This document shows positions 1 through 10,300 of a stretch of DNA of 64,000 nt, piece by piece. The DNA is from Albugo candida (lineage: Eukaryota; Oomycota; Peronosporomycetes; Albuginales), in the NCBI GenBank assembly GCA_040437565.1, contig JBDOQK010000028.1, positions 310,001 to 374,000 on the forward strand, given 5' to 3'. The position numbers and the translations under genes were made by a program. Under the pieces are notes generated by a model. That model did no database searches. It was not told where the DNA came from and saw only the letters and a list, made by a program, of their open reading frames with translations. The first letter of the stretch is position 1. The number at the start of each line of letters is the position of its first letter.

Positions 1-1
1 A

Positions 2-101
2 NNNNNNNNNNNNNNNNNNNNNNNNNNNNNNNNNNNNNNNNNNNNNNNNNNNNNNNNNNNNNNNNNNNNNNNNNNNNNNNNNNNNNNNNNNNNNNNNNNN
101 N
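2..101. other. 100-N assembly gap
   Basis: One hundred undetermined bases. Only a single base precedes it, so flank duplication cannot be judged. Confidence 0.98.
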
Positions 102-129
102 AGACTCGATATGTCCTGCCGACGTCCCC

Positions 130-363
130 ATGTATCCGTGCGCGAAGGTTATGTTTGGGACAGCTTTTGAGACTGCTCAAAGCGCCGAGGTTGTACATCA
201 GCGAATCGAAGCTGCTTTGCGAAGCTTGGCGAAAGAAGGATGGTCGGCTACCTTTGTCTGTAAAAAAGACTGCTTCAAGAGCAAAGTCATGCTCGAAACA
301 GAAAACGTGGAGTGCTGTGTTCGTGTGTATGCGCACCCTCATGTACGTGACTGCATTGTTTGA
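130..363 (+). pseudogene. Possible KA1-like fragment of a kinase C-terminus
   Basis: A 77-codon open frame next to the left-edge gap. The peptide has an amphipathic start with SAEVVHQRIEAALRSLAKEG, then a run of alternating hydrophobic residues ending in CCVRVYAHPHVRDCIV. The layout (short helix, then strands ending in a VxxY-like motif) resembles kinase-associated KA1 domains at the C-terminus of AMPK- and MARK-type kinases. This is pattern similarity only. The frame stops before the final strand and helix that the family has, and upstream coding sequence would lie in the gap. It could equally be a chance open frame. Confidence 0.22.
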
Positions 364-389
364 CGCCCGAGCTTTTGACGTAAACTGAA

Positions 390-2294
390 ATATGATAGAC
401 TGCTGGTCATAGCGTTGCGGAATGTCGACGAATACGTGGTAGCTGTGCACCATTCTTGCGATTCTACCAGGCTTTGAGCGATCATTTAGCAGACTTGATG
501 TGGACTCCTGTCACAATGAATAGTATGGAAGAATGATATGTATGGCTCCAGAAACATCGGTAATACGTCTTTTTATTCTGTAATGGAGAGTTCTCTCGTT
601 CATAATTGGTCGAGAAGTACCGCGCAGTTTGGTATGCTGACCCGTGATTTATCTTCATACCTGTGTTTCCCACTTGCAGGATGCCTTTCTTCAGTGCACG
701 CTATCCAGGCAAATCTGTTGTGTTTTCATTGTTCCAGATTATGATACATGAATAATACAACGATTCTTTGTACTTACTAGTAATTTACACGATAGCATAC
801 GAGGATACGCTTTAGTATGCCTGTCCGGAAACTTGCGTCATATAAAGTCAAGTCATACTTGATTGATTTCAACCAAACGTAATACCGCCGCAAATGCTTC
901 ACCCTTCGATGCCAGTACATGTGGACCTTAGTCGGTCCCTTGCATCAAGGGTTTCGGCAGAAATAAGCACTTAAATGGTCATCCCTTCTTATCATACTTC
1001 TGAAATATATTCTTCTTTCAACCTTGAAAGACACAGCAAAGTTTGCATCTATTAGTGGAAGACTTACTATATTGGATAATTCCCGGTATGCAAATGTGGT
1101 TTACACGATTTCTGCTCGGTGATAGTTGTATAAAAACGTTTCACCACACGGAACTGCGGAAACTTATTCTAGGCATGCTAATCGACTTGTTGTTCGTACC
1201 GCATCGATCCCTCGAAGAATTCAATTACGATCACCAATCGACAACTCCGATGTATCTTAAAAGAGGACAGTATTCCCTACATGTCAACGCCATCAACGGG
1301 ACAAGATCGATCCGCTGATGAGTTCATGAGACACTTAGGGACGGAACTCCTTCCAGCCTGAAATTTTGAATGCATGTAACCAACACAGATATCTTGGATA
1401 TAAGCTAAATTGTGTGAGATTGTCGGGAATAGGTACCATTTATATTTTTTATCCCATCGTTATACTCATATGGTGCAAGCCAAACATGCACACTTGGATT
1501 CGCCGCCGTTATGATGCTGTTGGAGCCTACGAAACGACACCCCAACGCTAAGAAACGATTGTATGCGCTATATCTGCCTGACAAACTGATGATATGGAAG
1601 TAACGTCAGCGGATAGTGTCCCTTAAGGCTGTACTTTATCTGGAAGTGATTGCTGCAACGCAGATCACGGTACTGATGTGTGTGTACATTNNNNNNNNNN
1701 NNNNNNNNNNNNNNNNNNNNNNNNNNNNNNNNNNNNNNNNNNNNNNNNNNNNNNNNNNNNNNNNNNNNNNNNNNNNNNNNNNNNNNNNNNCCTACATGTC
1801 AACGCCATCAACGGGACAAGATCGATCCGCTGATGAGTTCATGAGACACTTAGGGACGGAACTCCTTCCAGCCTGAAATTTTGAATGCATGTAACCAACA
1901 CAGATATCTTGGATATAAGCTAAATTGTGTGAGATTGTCGGGAATAGGTACCATTTATATTTTTTATCCCATCGTTATACTCATATGGTGCAAGCCAAAC
2001 ATGCACACTTGGATTCGCCGCCGTTATGATGCTGTTGGAGCCTACGAAACGACACCCCAACGCTAAGAAACGATTGTATGCGCTATATCTGCCTGACAAA
2101 CTGATGATATGGAAGTAACGTCAGCGGATAGTGTCCCTTAAGGCTGTACTTTATCTGGAAGTGATTGCTGCAACGCAGATCACGGTACTGATGTGTGTGT
2201 ACATTCTATACGACAACAGAGCATATGATCGGCGTTGCTATGGCAGTGCTAGGATCAATTTAACGGATTTAGCTGCCAAAACTACGGGATCAAT
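390..2294. other. No recognisable gene
   Basis: Only short open frames without family resemblance. The 61-codon frames at 1366 and 1881 are the same sequence seen twice, because of the gap duplication at 1276-2205. Confidence 0.6.
1276..2205. repeat. Duplicated flanks around gap 1691-1790
   Basis: Bases 1276-1690 (415 bases) and 1791-2205 read the same at an offset of 515, with exactly 100 N between them. This fits two overlapping contig ends joined by a fixed-size gap better than a biological tandem repeat. Confidence 0.9.
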
Positions 2295-4446
2295 CAGGAA
2301 AGCAATCTTTGTTTTGGGTGAGCAGACTTGTTGAGCATCTCCTAGTGAAGCTTGGACGCAGTCTGAAATTCTATTCCTTCACGACATATTTCAACTCTCA
2401 GTAGTCAGTCGATCTTGTGTGTGTAGCGACATCCCATACTCAGCAAAGTATATCAGAATCGGCTCTATGGTCGACATCCCGCCTACTTCTAGCCACTTTG
2501 TATATCTGAGCCAATCTTCGATCGATAAAGGATAGCCGTCTTAGTATCACACCGTGATGGGTACGCCTCACAATGAGCTCCGAGTACTTGCGCGCGACTT
2601 AAACAGGTACAACAGCTGGACGGCGTCAACAGCAGCGTTGGTGTCCTTGAACCGGCCATGGTTTTTGTTGACTCGGGCCATCTCCGGTTATGTGACAGGA
2701 TAGCTCATTACATGAGCGCGATGCATGCAGTACTGTACAGCGCACTCTTTCTACACAGATGACTTCATATCGTTTGACGAGCATGAAACTGGTGGGAAAA
2801 ATTAACTTCACATCTCGCGCGTGTTTTCCATCCCGCACACATCCAATTGAGGCAAAGTAGGAAAATGTCAAGGGAAAGTAGAATGATAGTGTCAAGCGGA
2901 TGTGCTGGTCATAACCGCCTTTGGGGAGAATACATTTGCAAGATCGAGTTGATTCTTTACAACGACATAGAAAAATTCTCACCGTAAATTGTATTTCTGG
3001 CGACCAAGTTTCTACAACGTAAATGGTGTTTGTGGTAGTTTACAAGGTAAGAAATACTTTGCGCTGCGCGTTCAGTATGAATCATTGGGGCCCATTAGGC
3101 TATGCGCTACAATAAAGTGTCGCAACCCTCATCATATACTGGCGATCAGCACTGTAATGCAGACGCTTTGCTCTTCTGTAACAAATGTTTTTTTGGATGC
3201 GCACATGACTAGACTGAAGATGGCTCTAACTAGAATTCACGTTAGAATCAGGTAGGCCTTGTTTCCATTATTTCTTCTCGTAAATCTGCTACTGAGATGT
3301 CGCAAGAAGGCTACTGCACTNNNNNNNNNNNNNNNNNNNNNNNNNNNNNNNNNNNNNNNNNNNNNNNNNNNNNNNNNNNNNNNNNNNNNNNNNNNNNNNN
3401 NNNNNNNNNNNNNNNNNNNNCAGGAAAGCAATCTTTGTTTTGGGTGAGCAGACTTGTTGAGCATCTCCTAGTGAAGCTTGGACGCAGTCTGAAATTCTAT
3501 TCCTTCACGACATATTTCAACTCTCAGTAGTCAGTCGATCTTGTGTGTGTAGCGACATCCCATACTCAGCAAAGTATATCAGAATCGGCTCTATGGTCGA
3601 CATCCCGCCTACTTCTAGCCACTTTGTATATCTGAGCCAATCTTCGATCGATAAAGGATAGCCGTCTTAGTATCACACCGTGATGGGTACGCCTCACAAT
3701 GAGCTCCGAGTACTTGCGCGCGACTTAAACAGGTACAACAGCTGGACGGCGTCAACAGCAGCGTTGGTGTCCTTGAACCGGCCATGGTTTTTGTTGACTC
3801 GGGCCATCTCCGGTTATGTGACAGGATAGCTCATTACATGAGCGCGATGCATGCAGTACTGTACAGCGCACTCTTTCTACACAGATGACTTCATATCGTT
3901 TGACGAGCATGAAACTGGTGGGAAAAATTAACTTCACATCTCGCGCGTGTTTTCCATCCCGCACACATCCAATTGAGGCAAAGTAGGAAAATGTCAAGGG
4001 AAAGTAGAATGATAGTGTCAAGCGGATGTGCTGGTCATAACCGCCTTTGGGGAGAATACATTTGCAAGATCGAGTTGATTCTTTACAACGACATAGAAAA
4101 ATTCTCACCGTAAATTGTATTTCTGGCGACCAAGTTTCTACAACGTAAATGGTGTTTGTGGTAGTTTACAAGGTAAGAAATACTTTGCGCTGCGCGTTCA
4201 GTATGAATCATTGGGGCCCATTAGGCTATGCGCTACAATAAAGTGTCGCAACCCTCATCATATACTGGCGATCAGCACTGTAATGCAGACGCTTTGCTCT
4301 TCTGTAACAAATGTTTTTTTGGATGCGCACATGACTAGACTGAAGATGGCTCTAACTAGAATTCACGTTAGAATCAGGTAGGCCTTGTTTCCATTATTTC
4401 TTCTCGTAAATCTGCTACTGAGATGTCGCAAGAAGGCTACTGCACT
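2295..4446. repeat. Duplicated flanks around gap 3321-3420
   Basis: Bases 2295-3320 (1,026 bases) recur at 3421-4446, offset 1,126, around 100 N. This is the longest such duplication in the window. The Cys-rich 118-codon minus-strand frame at 2626-2982 appears twice only because of it (again at 3752-4108). I do not consider that frame a supported gene. Confidence 0.9.
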
Positions 4447-6024
4447 ATTATAAGAATGAAGTTCAAGCGTGGTTGCAGATCAGCGAGAAGTACACGCAAA
4501 TGCTCATTGCCTAGAAGTAGATAAAATGGTACTGCTGAACGCTAACGAAATCGCGTTGACGTATTTTGTACAGCTCTGTAGGAACGATTGGGTACAAAAC
4601 TGATGCATATCTTTAGTTGCAAATCATGAAAATGCCCGATTTGCCTATGCTTTTGTATGAGCACTCGATCATGGCCCCATTCAAAAAATCACGCTGCTGA
4701 CATCCCGCACTTTATGTGCCGTTCTGGTTTGGCCGCGTTTATGTGAAGAAAGCCTCGGGTATATGAAGTTTGTGTCAATTATTACTTGGCGAACGGAGAA
4801 AGTCAAAACCTTTCGCATGTTTAGAAGCGTCGAAACGGTACCATTTACAGGGTGCGAGGGGCCACGGATGAGATATACAAATACAAGAAAGGTATAGAAT
4901 CCCCTAGGATACTACCATGCTAAGTTATATAGCTTTACGAAGCTAAAGTATCAAGGCTGATTTGCGTGTTGTTTTCGTGAGAATGCATTTAATTTGACGG
5001 GCTTGATTCAGAGTGTGGGACAGCAAGGAATTGGAGAACAGCTGGTCAATTTTAATATTGTGTAGAGAGCTTTTATAATTTGAGAGAATGTCAAATATCA
5101 TACATGGGACGATTCTGATTTCAACGACGCTTCTAACTTGCTTAAGACACTCATTGTGTTTTCAAGAAAGTTCTACACCAACCTAAGCTTACATTCTGTG
5201 AGCATAATAAACGTAAACGCCTTTTCTGAAATAATCAGCAGAATAGTTGAGGTGAGAGAGAAGCATTGTTCTTGTCGCTCGTTTTGCTTATGGATAGTTG
5301 ATGACGACAGAAAAAAATAATGCGCCGTTGTAGCCCATCTACGTGGTACAGCTGCAGCCGGCGGACGCGGCTCAATTGTTCCCCAGAAACACAGGGGAAT
5401 TCGTAGTTGAAACGGCTCCACTTCTTACGGTACCCTTTTGATGAATTTATGTTTTGCAATCCTTCCTTTTGGAAGAGTACGCAGTGTGACAGGCTTGGAA
5501 GGGAACAGTTTCTATAAATTTATGCTGATTCGCTGAGAGTTCCGATAGTATGTCTTTTACAGTCGTCTAGGATCAGCAGAAGACGGTACCGCTGGTACAG
5601 ACTCTTTATCCTATGAAAGCCTTCATCCGAAGTCGATTTGCTACAATATATCTAGCTTTATTGAACCACTGATTGGGACATGAATGGTTTCGGTAGCGAT
5701 GCTAAAGTTGCCGATGTTGCTAGTCTAATGAAGCTATTCTCTGATATCAAATGCATGTCCATGTTTCGGATCGAGCCCCAAGGCGACCATTGTCGGAAAG
5801 CGTGGATGCTTTGTTAGTATCCACTGTCAAAAAATGTTCACATATCAGTACCATGTAAGAAAGGAGGTCAAATGTTGGCAATTTGGTGTCTCAAGAGTAA
5901 GCTGTATGATGAATCTTGTCAAGGTTTGATATTTTGCCAAGTGCTCATGCTTGCTTGTGATCACTGCAAGGGTATATTCACCACCATGACTAGTCGTTCA
6001 AGTTCATTGTAATCAATGTAGTCG

Positions 6025-6231
6025 ATGAATAAAAATAGTGATGCCGTGCTATGTTTTCATCTTTTGATCCTGATTCTCATAGGGACTGCTGACCAAATGT
6101 GTATGTGGCTTCAAGCTCCACGCAATCAGTCGCCGTTTTCCGAAAGCCACCAGAATGAGACCACCAAACAAATGGATCCTAACGCTGAGTTAACGCCAAT
6201 TGTACCATTGGATGCACTAGCGCTGAGTTAA
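6025..6231 (+). CDS. Small ORF with signal-peptide-like N-terminus
   Basis: A 68-codon frame. Residues 8-22 form a hydrophobic stretch (VLCFHLLILILIGTA) after a short polar start, as in a secretory signal peptide. The rest (about 45 residues, with NQS and NET glycosylation-type triplets) is polar and resembles no known family. A 38-base direct duplication overlaps its end. Small secreted proteins are common effector candidates in oomycete pathogens, but this is isolated, with no paralogue in the window and no clear promoter. A chance frame is quite possible. Confidence 0.25.
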   Translation: MNKNSDAVLCFHLLILILIGTADQMCMWLQAPRNQSPFSESHQNETTKQMDPNAELTPIVPLDALALS

Positions 6232-6258
6232 CGCCAACTGTACCATTGGATGCACTAG
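6183..6258. repeat. 38-base tandem duplication (x2)
   Basis: Bases 6183-6220 and 6221-6258 are the same 38-mer with one difference (near CAATTGTACC / CAACTGTACC), directly abutting. No gap is involved, so this is a genuine small duplication. Confidence 0.9.
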
Positions 6259-7059
6259 CTCTGAAGCACTAAGTATCATTCGTCATTGAAAAAGTGTGGG
6301 GGGTGGTCTCCTGCCAAAACACATAATTATGGCTGTGCTTGTGCCGAGTGGGGAACGTTAATCCTCTCTTAGCTCTTTTTTTTACGATGAAAATTTCTAT
6401 ACTTTGGGTGCAGCAGAGAGGATGATAAAGTTGGATTCGTGCCAGACATTTCGCACATCATATTCGACCGTAAGCGTGGTCAAAAGCTTGAATTTCTGAT
6501 GAAGCTGCTGGAGTTTCAGTGTCTCTCAATATGAAGATTTGTGGCCGCGTTTCTATCTACTTACATCAATTGTTGAATAAGATCTAATCTCATTGCATAG
6601 CTCAAAGGCTGTCCGTGTCGATGAACATGGTGAGAAGAAGTACAACTGAGTACTTATTCTATATAAAACCACGTGATAGATACGCAGCAAGGGATTGTTT
6701 ATTGATTTTTCAAGAGCCGGTAAAAAGCGACAAAATAAGTCCAGTCACAAACTATTACCAAACCGCAAAAAAAAATACCAGAAACGGATGAGATGGTGGA
6801 ATGCTACAATTTCTTGTAGGGATATCCGAACCATGAACCAGTCAAAGAGTTCAAAATCAACTCCTCAGTATGAAATACTACATTTCTATTCCATATATGG
6901 AAAGAAACGGTCGCCAAAAATTGACTCAAATCACTGAATGAATTATCACGCTTGAGTCGTTTTGGACATCATCAAATTTACTATAGACATTTAAGACATT
7001 TTAGACATTCAATGACCCTGAATTTCCTTTTAAACTTACACGGAATTATTCATTCAGCT

Positions 7060-7130
7060 ATTATCATCAACTCGAAGTCGGACATTCATTCTTTGTTATT
7101 ATCAACTCGAAGTCGTATTTCATTCTTTGT
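7060..7130. repeat. About 35-base imperfect tandem repeat (x2)
   Basis: Two adjacent units contain ATCAACTCGAAGTCG followed by CATTCATTCTTTG or TTTCATTCTTTG, with the beginning of a third (TTATCAATTCT) after them. It lies just downstream of the myosin stop codon, in the 3' intergenic region. Confidence 0.75.
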
Positions 7131-7301
7131 TATCAATTCTGCTCATTACTCCATTTAGATTGTGAATTATGTACACAAACAGCTTCGTATTGTTCAGATT
7201 ATAGCTACTACCGCTTCAAAACACCACAGATTCGAGTGTTTATAGAACCCAATCGCACGCATGTATTTCGTCTCCGCATGTACTATGTTTTCATGCGCCT
7301 T

Positions 7302-10300
7302 CTACACTCCATAACTTCTCTGATATGAGTTTTGTTGGCCAGGAACGTATGGTGGCGGTGTGACTCCTTCCTGAGCTGATATCGCGTACGTCTCACTCAC
7401 CGCCAGCAAAGAATCATTGTACAGGCCCATAGTGGTCTCCAAATCCTCCAGTGATTGCATCGCGCGGGGAATCAAATCGAGATTAGCAAAAGGATTGTCC
7501 AAATTGGCCGAAATCTGCAGACGAGGAAGAAGCTGCACGCATATCTTCAACATGCGCTGAACATCCGGATCGCGCCGTAGATCCCCACGAGCGTTCCGTA
7601 TTGAGTTATTGAGTATTGTGACAGCTTGTTCAGTTTGCATGAGCTCGTCCTCATCCAAAGGTGTTGGTAGTTCTGTTGGAAGACGAGCTTGTTCCCGTGC
7701 TGCAAGCGCTTCTGCGCCTTCCGCGTTCGCATTGACNNNNNNNNNNNNNNNNNNNNNNNNNNNNNNNNNNNNNNNNNNNNNNNNNNNNNNNNNNNNNNNN
7801 NNNNNNNNNNNNNNNNNNNNNNNNNNNNNNNNNNNNCGTAGATCCCCACGAGCGTTCCGTATTGAGTTATTGAGTATTGTGACAGCTTGTTCAGTTTGCA
7901 TGAGCTCGTCCTCATCCAAAGGTGTTGGTAGTTCTGTTGGAAGACGAGCTTGTTCCCGTGCTGCAAGCGCTTCTGCGCCTTCCGCGTTCGCATTGACTGA
8001 GCGAGGAGGATTGTCACTACTTGAGCCCTCTGATGCAAGATGACGTCGATACTGGTTCACTTGGCGCGACAAATTCAAAAATCGATCTAGTTCAGGCACA
8101 TTCAGAGTGCCAGGAAGTCGAGCACAAATGTCGAGAACTTGTCCTAAATACGTCTCCAATAATTTCTTCCGTTCTTCGACGACCTCACTCGAATTGCCTG
8201 ATCTTCCTTTGAGCAATCCCAATCGATGTTTTCGTGGAAATATCGGCAACGTTGCAACAGTCAGCGGAATTTTCTGCTTCAGATCCTTGTGAAGACGCTC
8301 GAATACACTGAAGCGATGTGATACCAGCCAGGCTGTCGGTTCTTCGACGTCTTTTGGATGCCATTGACAGCGAAGTACATACACGGTATACTCCACATAA
8401 TTCTCATCTTGCAAGACATTGGTTGTGTGCATTTGACATTGAAAGTACCCATCATGAATCAGAATTCTCTGACCGTCCATTTTGAATGAACCAAGTGGAC
8501 CCGATACAGCGTTTTGTTGGCCAGACATTGAGCCTGAGCGATATCCGTAATATCCATGTTCGGCCGAGCCGGAGTCTTGGCTGGTGAGGAGAGAGCCACA
8601 TTCTTGACAGTGATTTCCATTTGCAGTATTGTTGGTTGCTCCACATGCCGGACAGCGAATTTGGATTCCATACACACCAGCAGAGTAAAGACGATTCAAT
8701 GATTCTTGTTGTTCCGGAGAGAGACCANNNNNNNNNNNNNNNNNNNNNNNNNNNNNNNNNNNNNNNNNNNNNNNNNNNNNNNNNNNNNNNNNNNNNNNNN
8801 NNNNNNNNNNNNNNNNNNNNNNNNNNNGGCTGGTGAGGAGAGAGCCACATTCTTGACAGTGATTTCCATTTGCAGTATTGTTGGTTGCTCCACATGCCGG
8901 ACAGCGAATTTGGATTCCATACACACCAGCAGAGTAAAGACGATTCAATGATTCTTGTTGTTCCGGAGAGAGACCACTTGCGGGTGTTTCCACAGGCTTT
9001 TCCAATAAAAATGGCACCAATTCGTCGTACTCTGTTTGCGCGATGGCTCCATCGAGTAACAGATCATTCAATTGCTGAAGTTGTTCTTTGTTTTCTTGAG
9101 ACAAATTGCTTGGAATATCGACAACTTGAACATCACCCTTGACTCCAGTTCTTGTGCTTACATGCGCCAGACCACCAAGCAAACTCGCACTTACACTCGC
9201 TGCACGTAAAAGTGCTTCCTCTTTGCGTTTCGCTGCCTGCTCTCTTTCTTTTTTTATTCGTAGGTCCAACTCTCGAGATTCATTAACTGCACGTAATTCA
9301 GCTTGCCTCTCTTGCTCAGCGGCAGCGGCAGCTTCAGCTGCGGCTTCTTCTGCTTCCCGGACTGCGGCAGTCGCAGCTTGAGCAAGTCGGACAGCCTCCT
9401 CTTCTGCTTTCTCGGCTTCTTCATCCATACGACGACGCTCATCTTCAGCCGCAGCACGAGCCAAGCTCTCGCGTCTTGCCATTTCTGCTGCCAAACGGGC
9501 TTCTTCTTCTCTTCGTTTTGCTTGCTCGGCTTGACGACGAGCTTCCTCAGCACGTGCAGCAGCTGCAGCTATCAACTCTTGTTTTTTCGTCTTGTATCGA
9601 CGCCTGGCACAATATCCACGGAACATCGCTTGGATAAGCAAAGTGGCATTCTTCTGTCGAGTAAATTGCCGACGAAGTGAGAACCCACGCCACCACTGTT
9701 GAATTCCTCTGACTGCATCGCGACGGAGCTGCATCTTGCGGAGTAATGCCTTAAAAAGATTCTGTGAAATGACCTTGGCCAGTCCAACACGCCAACGATG
9801 CCGGGCGAGCCATAACTTCATCCGCGCGACAATTTGTGGACCATCCACAGCCCAATTGATCTTCAAAATAGCATCCAGTAACGCGATTTTCCCAGCTTTG
9901 AAAAAGAGTTTTGTGATTCCAAGTTTATACGCATCCATTGGTACTTGGAAAGCCCACAAAATCGCAGTAATAAGTGTCGAATCTCGTTGATTGACAAACA
10001 ACCGCTGAGCATCCGGAGGCATGTAGCGTTTGTATGCACCAACGAGTTCAGCGTAGCCCACCCGTGTGGGTAGACCGACTTTGAGCACCTGAGCGGTCTG
10101 CATGATGCCCTGACAACGCAATTGACCCACGACATATCGTGGATCAAACATTCCAACACGCATAAGAGCATTCGGTTTGATACAGCGAATAAAGTTACAT
10201 CGGGTCGCATCAAGAGTATCTACCAATTCTTGCATTTGTTTCGAGAATTTCGCTGCCACGCTTCTCAAAATCTTTTTCTTCCCGGGGCGGGCACCGCTTT

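Larger units (their letters stand above)
4447..7301. other. Intergenic; small tandem repeats only
   Basis: No gene family recognised. It contains the small signal-peptide-like frame at 6025, the 38-base duplication at 6183-6258 and the short repeat at 7060-7130, which are listed separately. Confidence 0.55.

Noticed and set aside
2626-2982. Cys-rich 118-codon minus-strand frame present twice
   Set aside because: The second copy is the gap-flank duplication. The peptide has no signal peptide, no recognisable domain and no clear start context.
7141-7156. GCTCATTACTCCATTT, close to the oomycete initiator consensus
   Set aside because: No plus-strand gene follows; the next gene is the 3' end of the minus-strand myosin, so the match is probably chance in AT-rich DNA.
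7609-8043. Plus-strand frames antisense to the myosin
   Set aside because: Low-complexity Ser/Ala peptides that mirror the myosin codons; shadows of the real gene.
9303-9680. 125-codon plus-strand frame rich in Phe, Ser and Cys
   Set aside because: Antisense of the Glu/Arg-rich coiled coil of the myosin; composition explained by the opposite strand.
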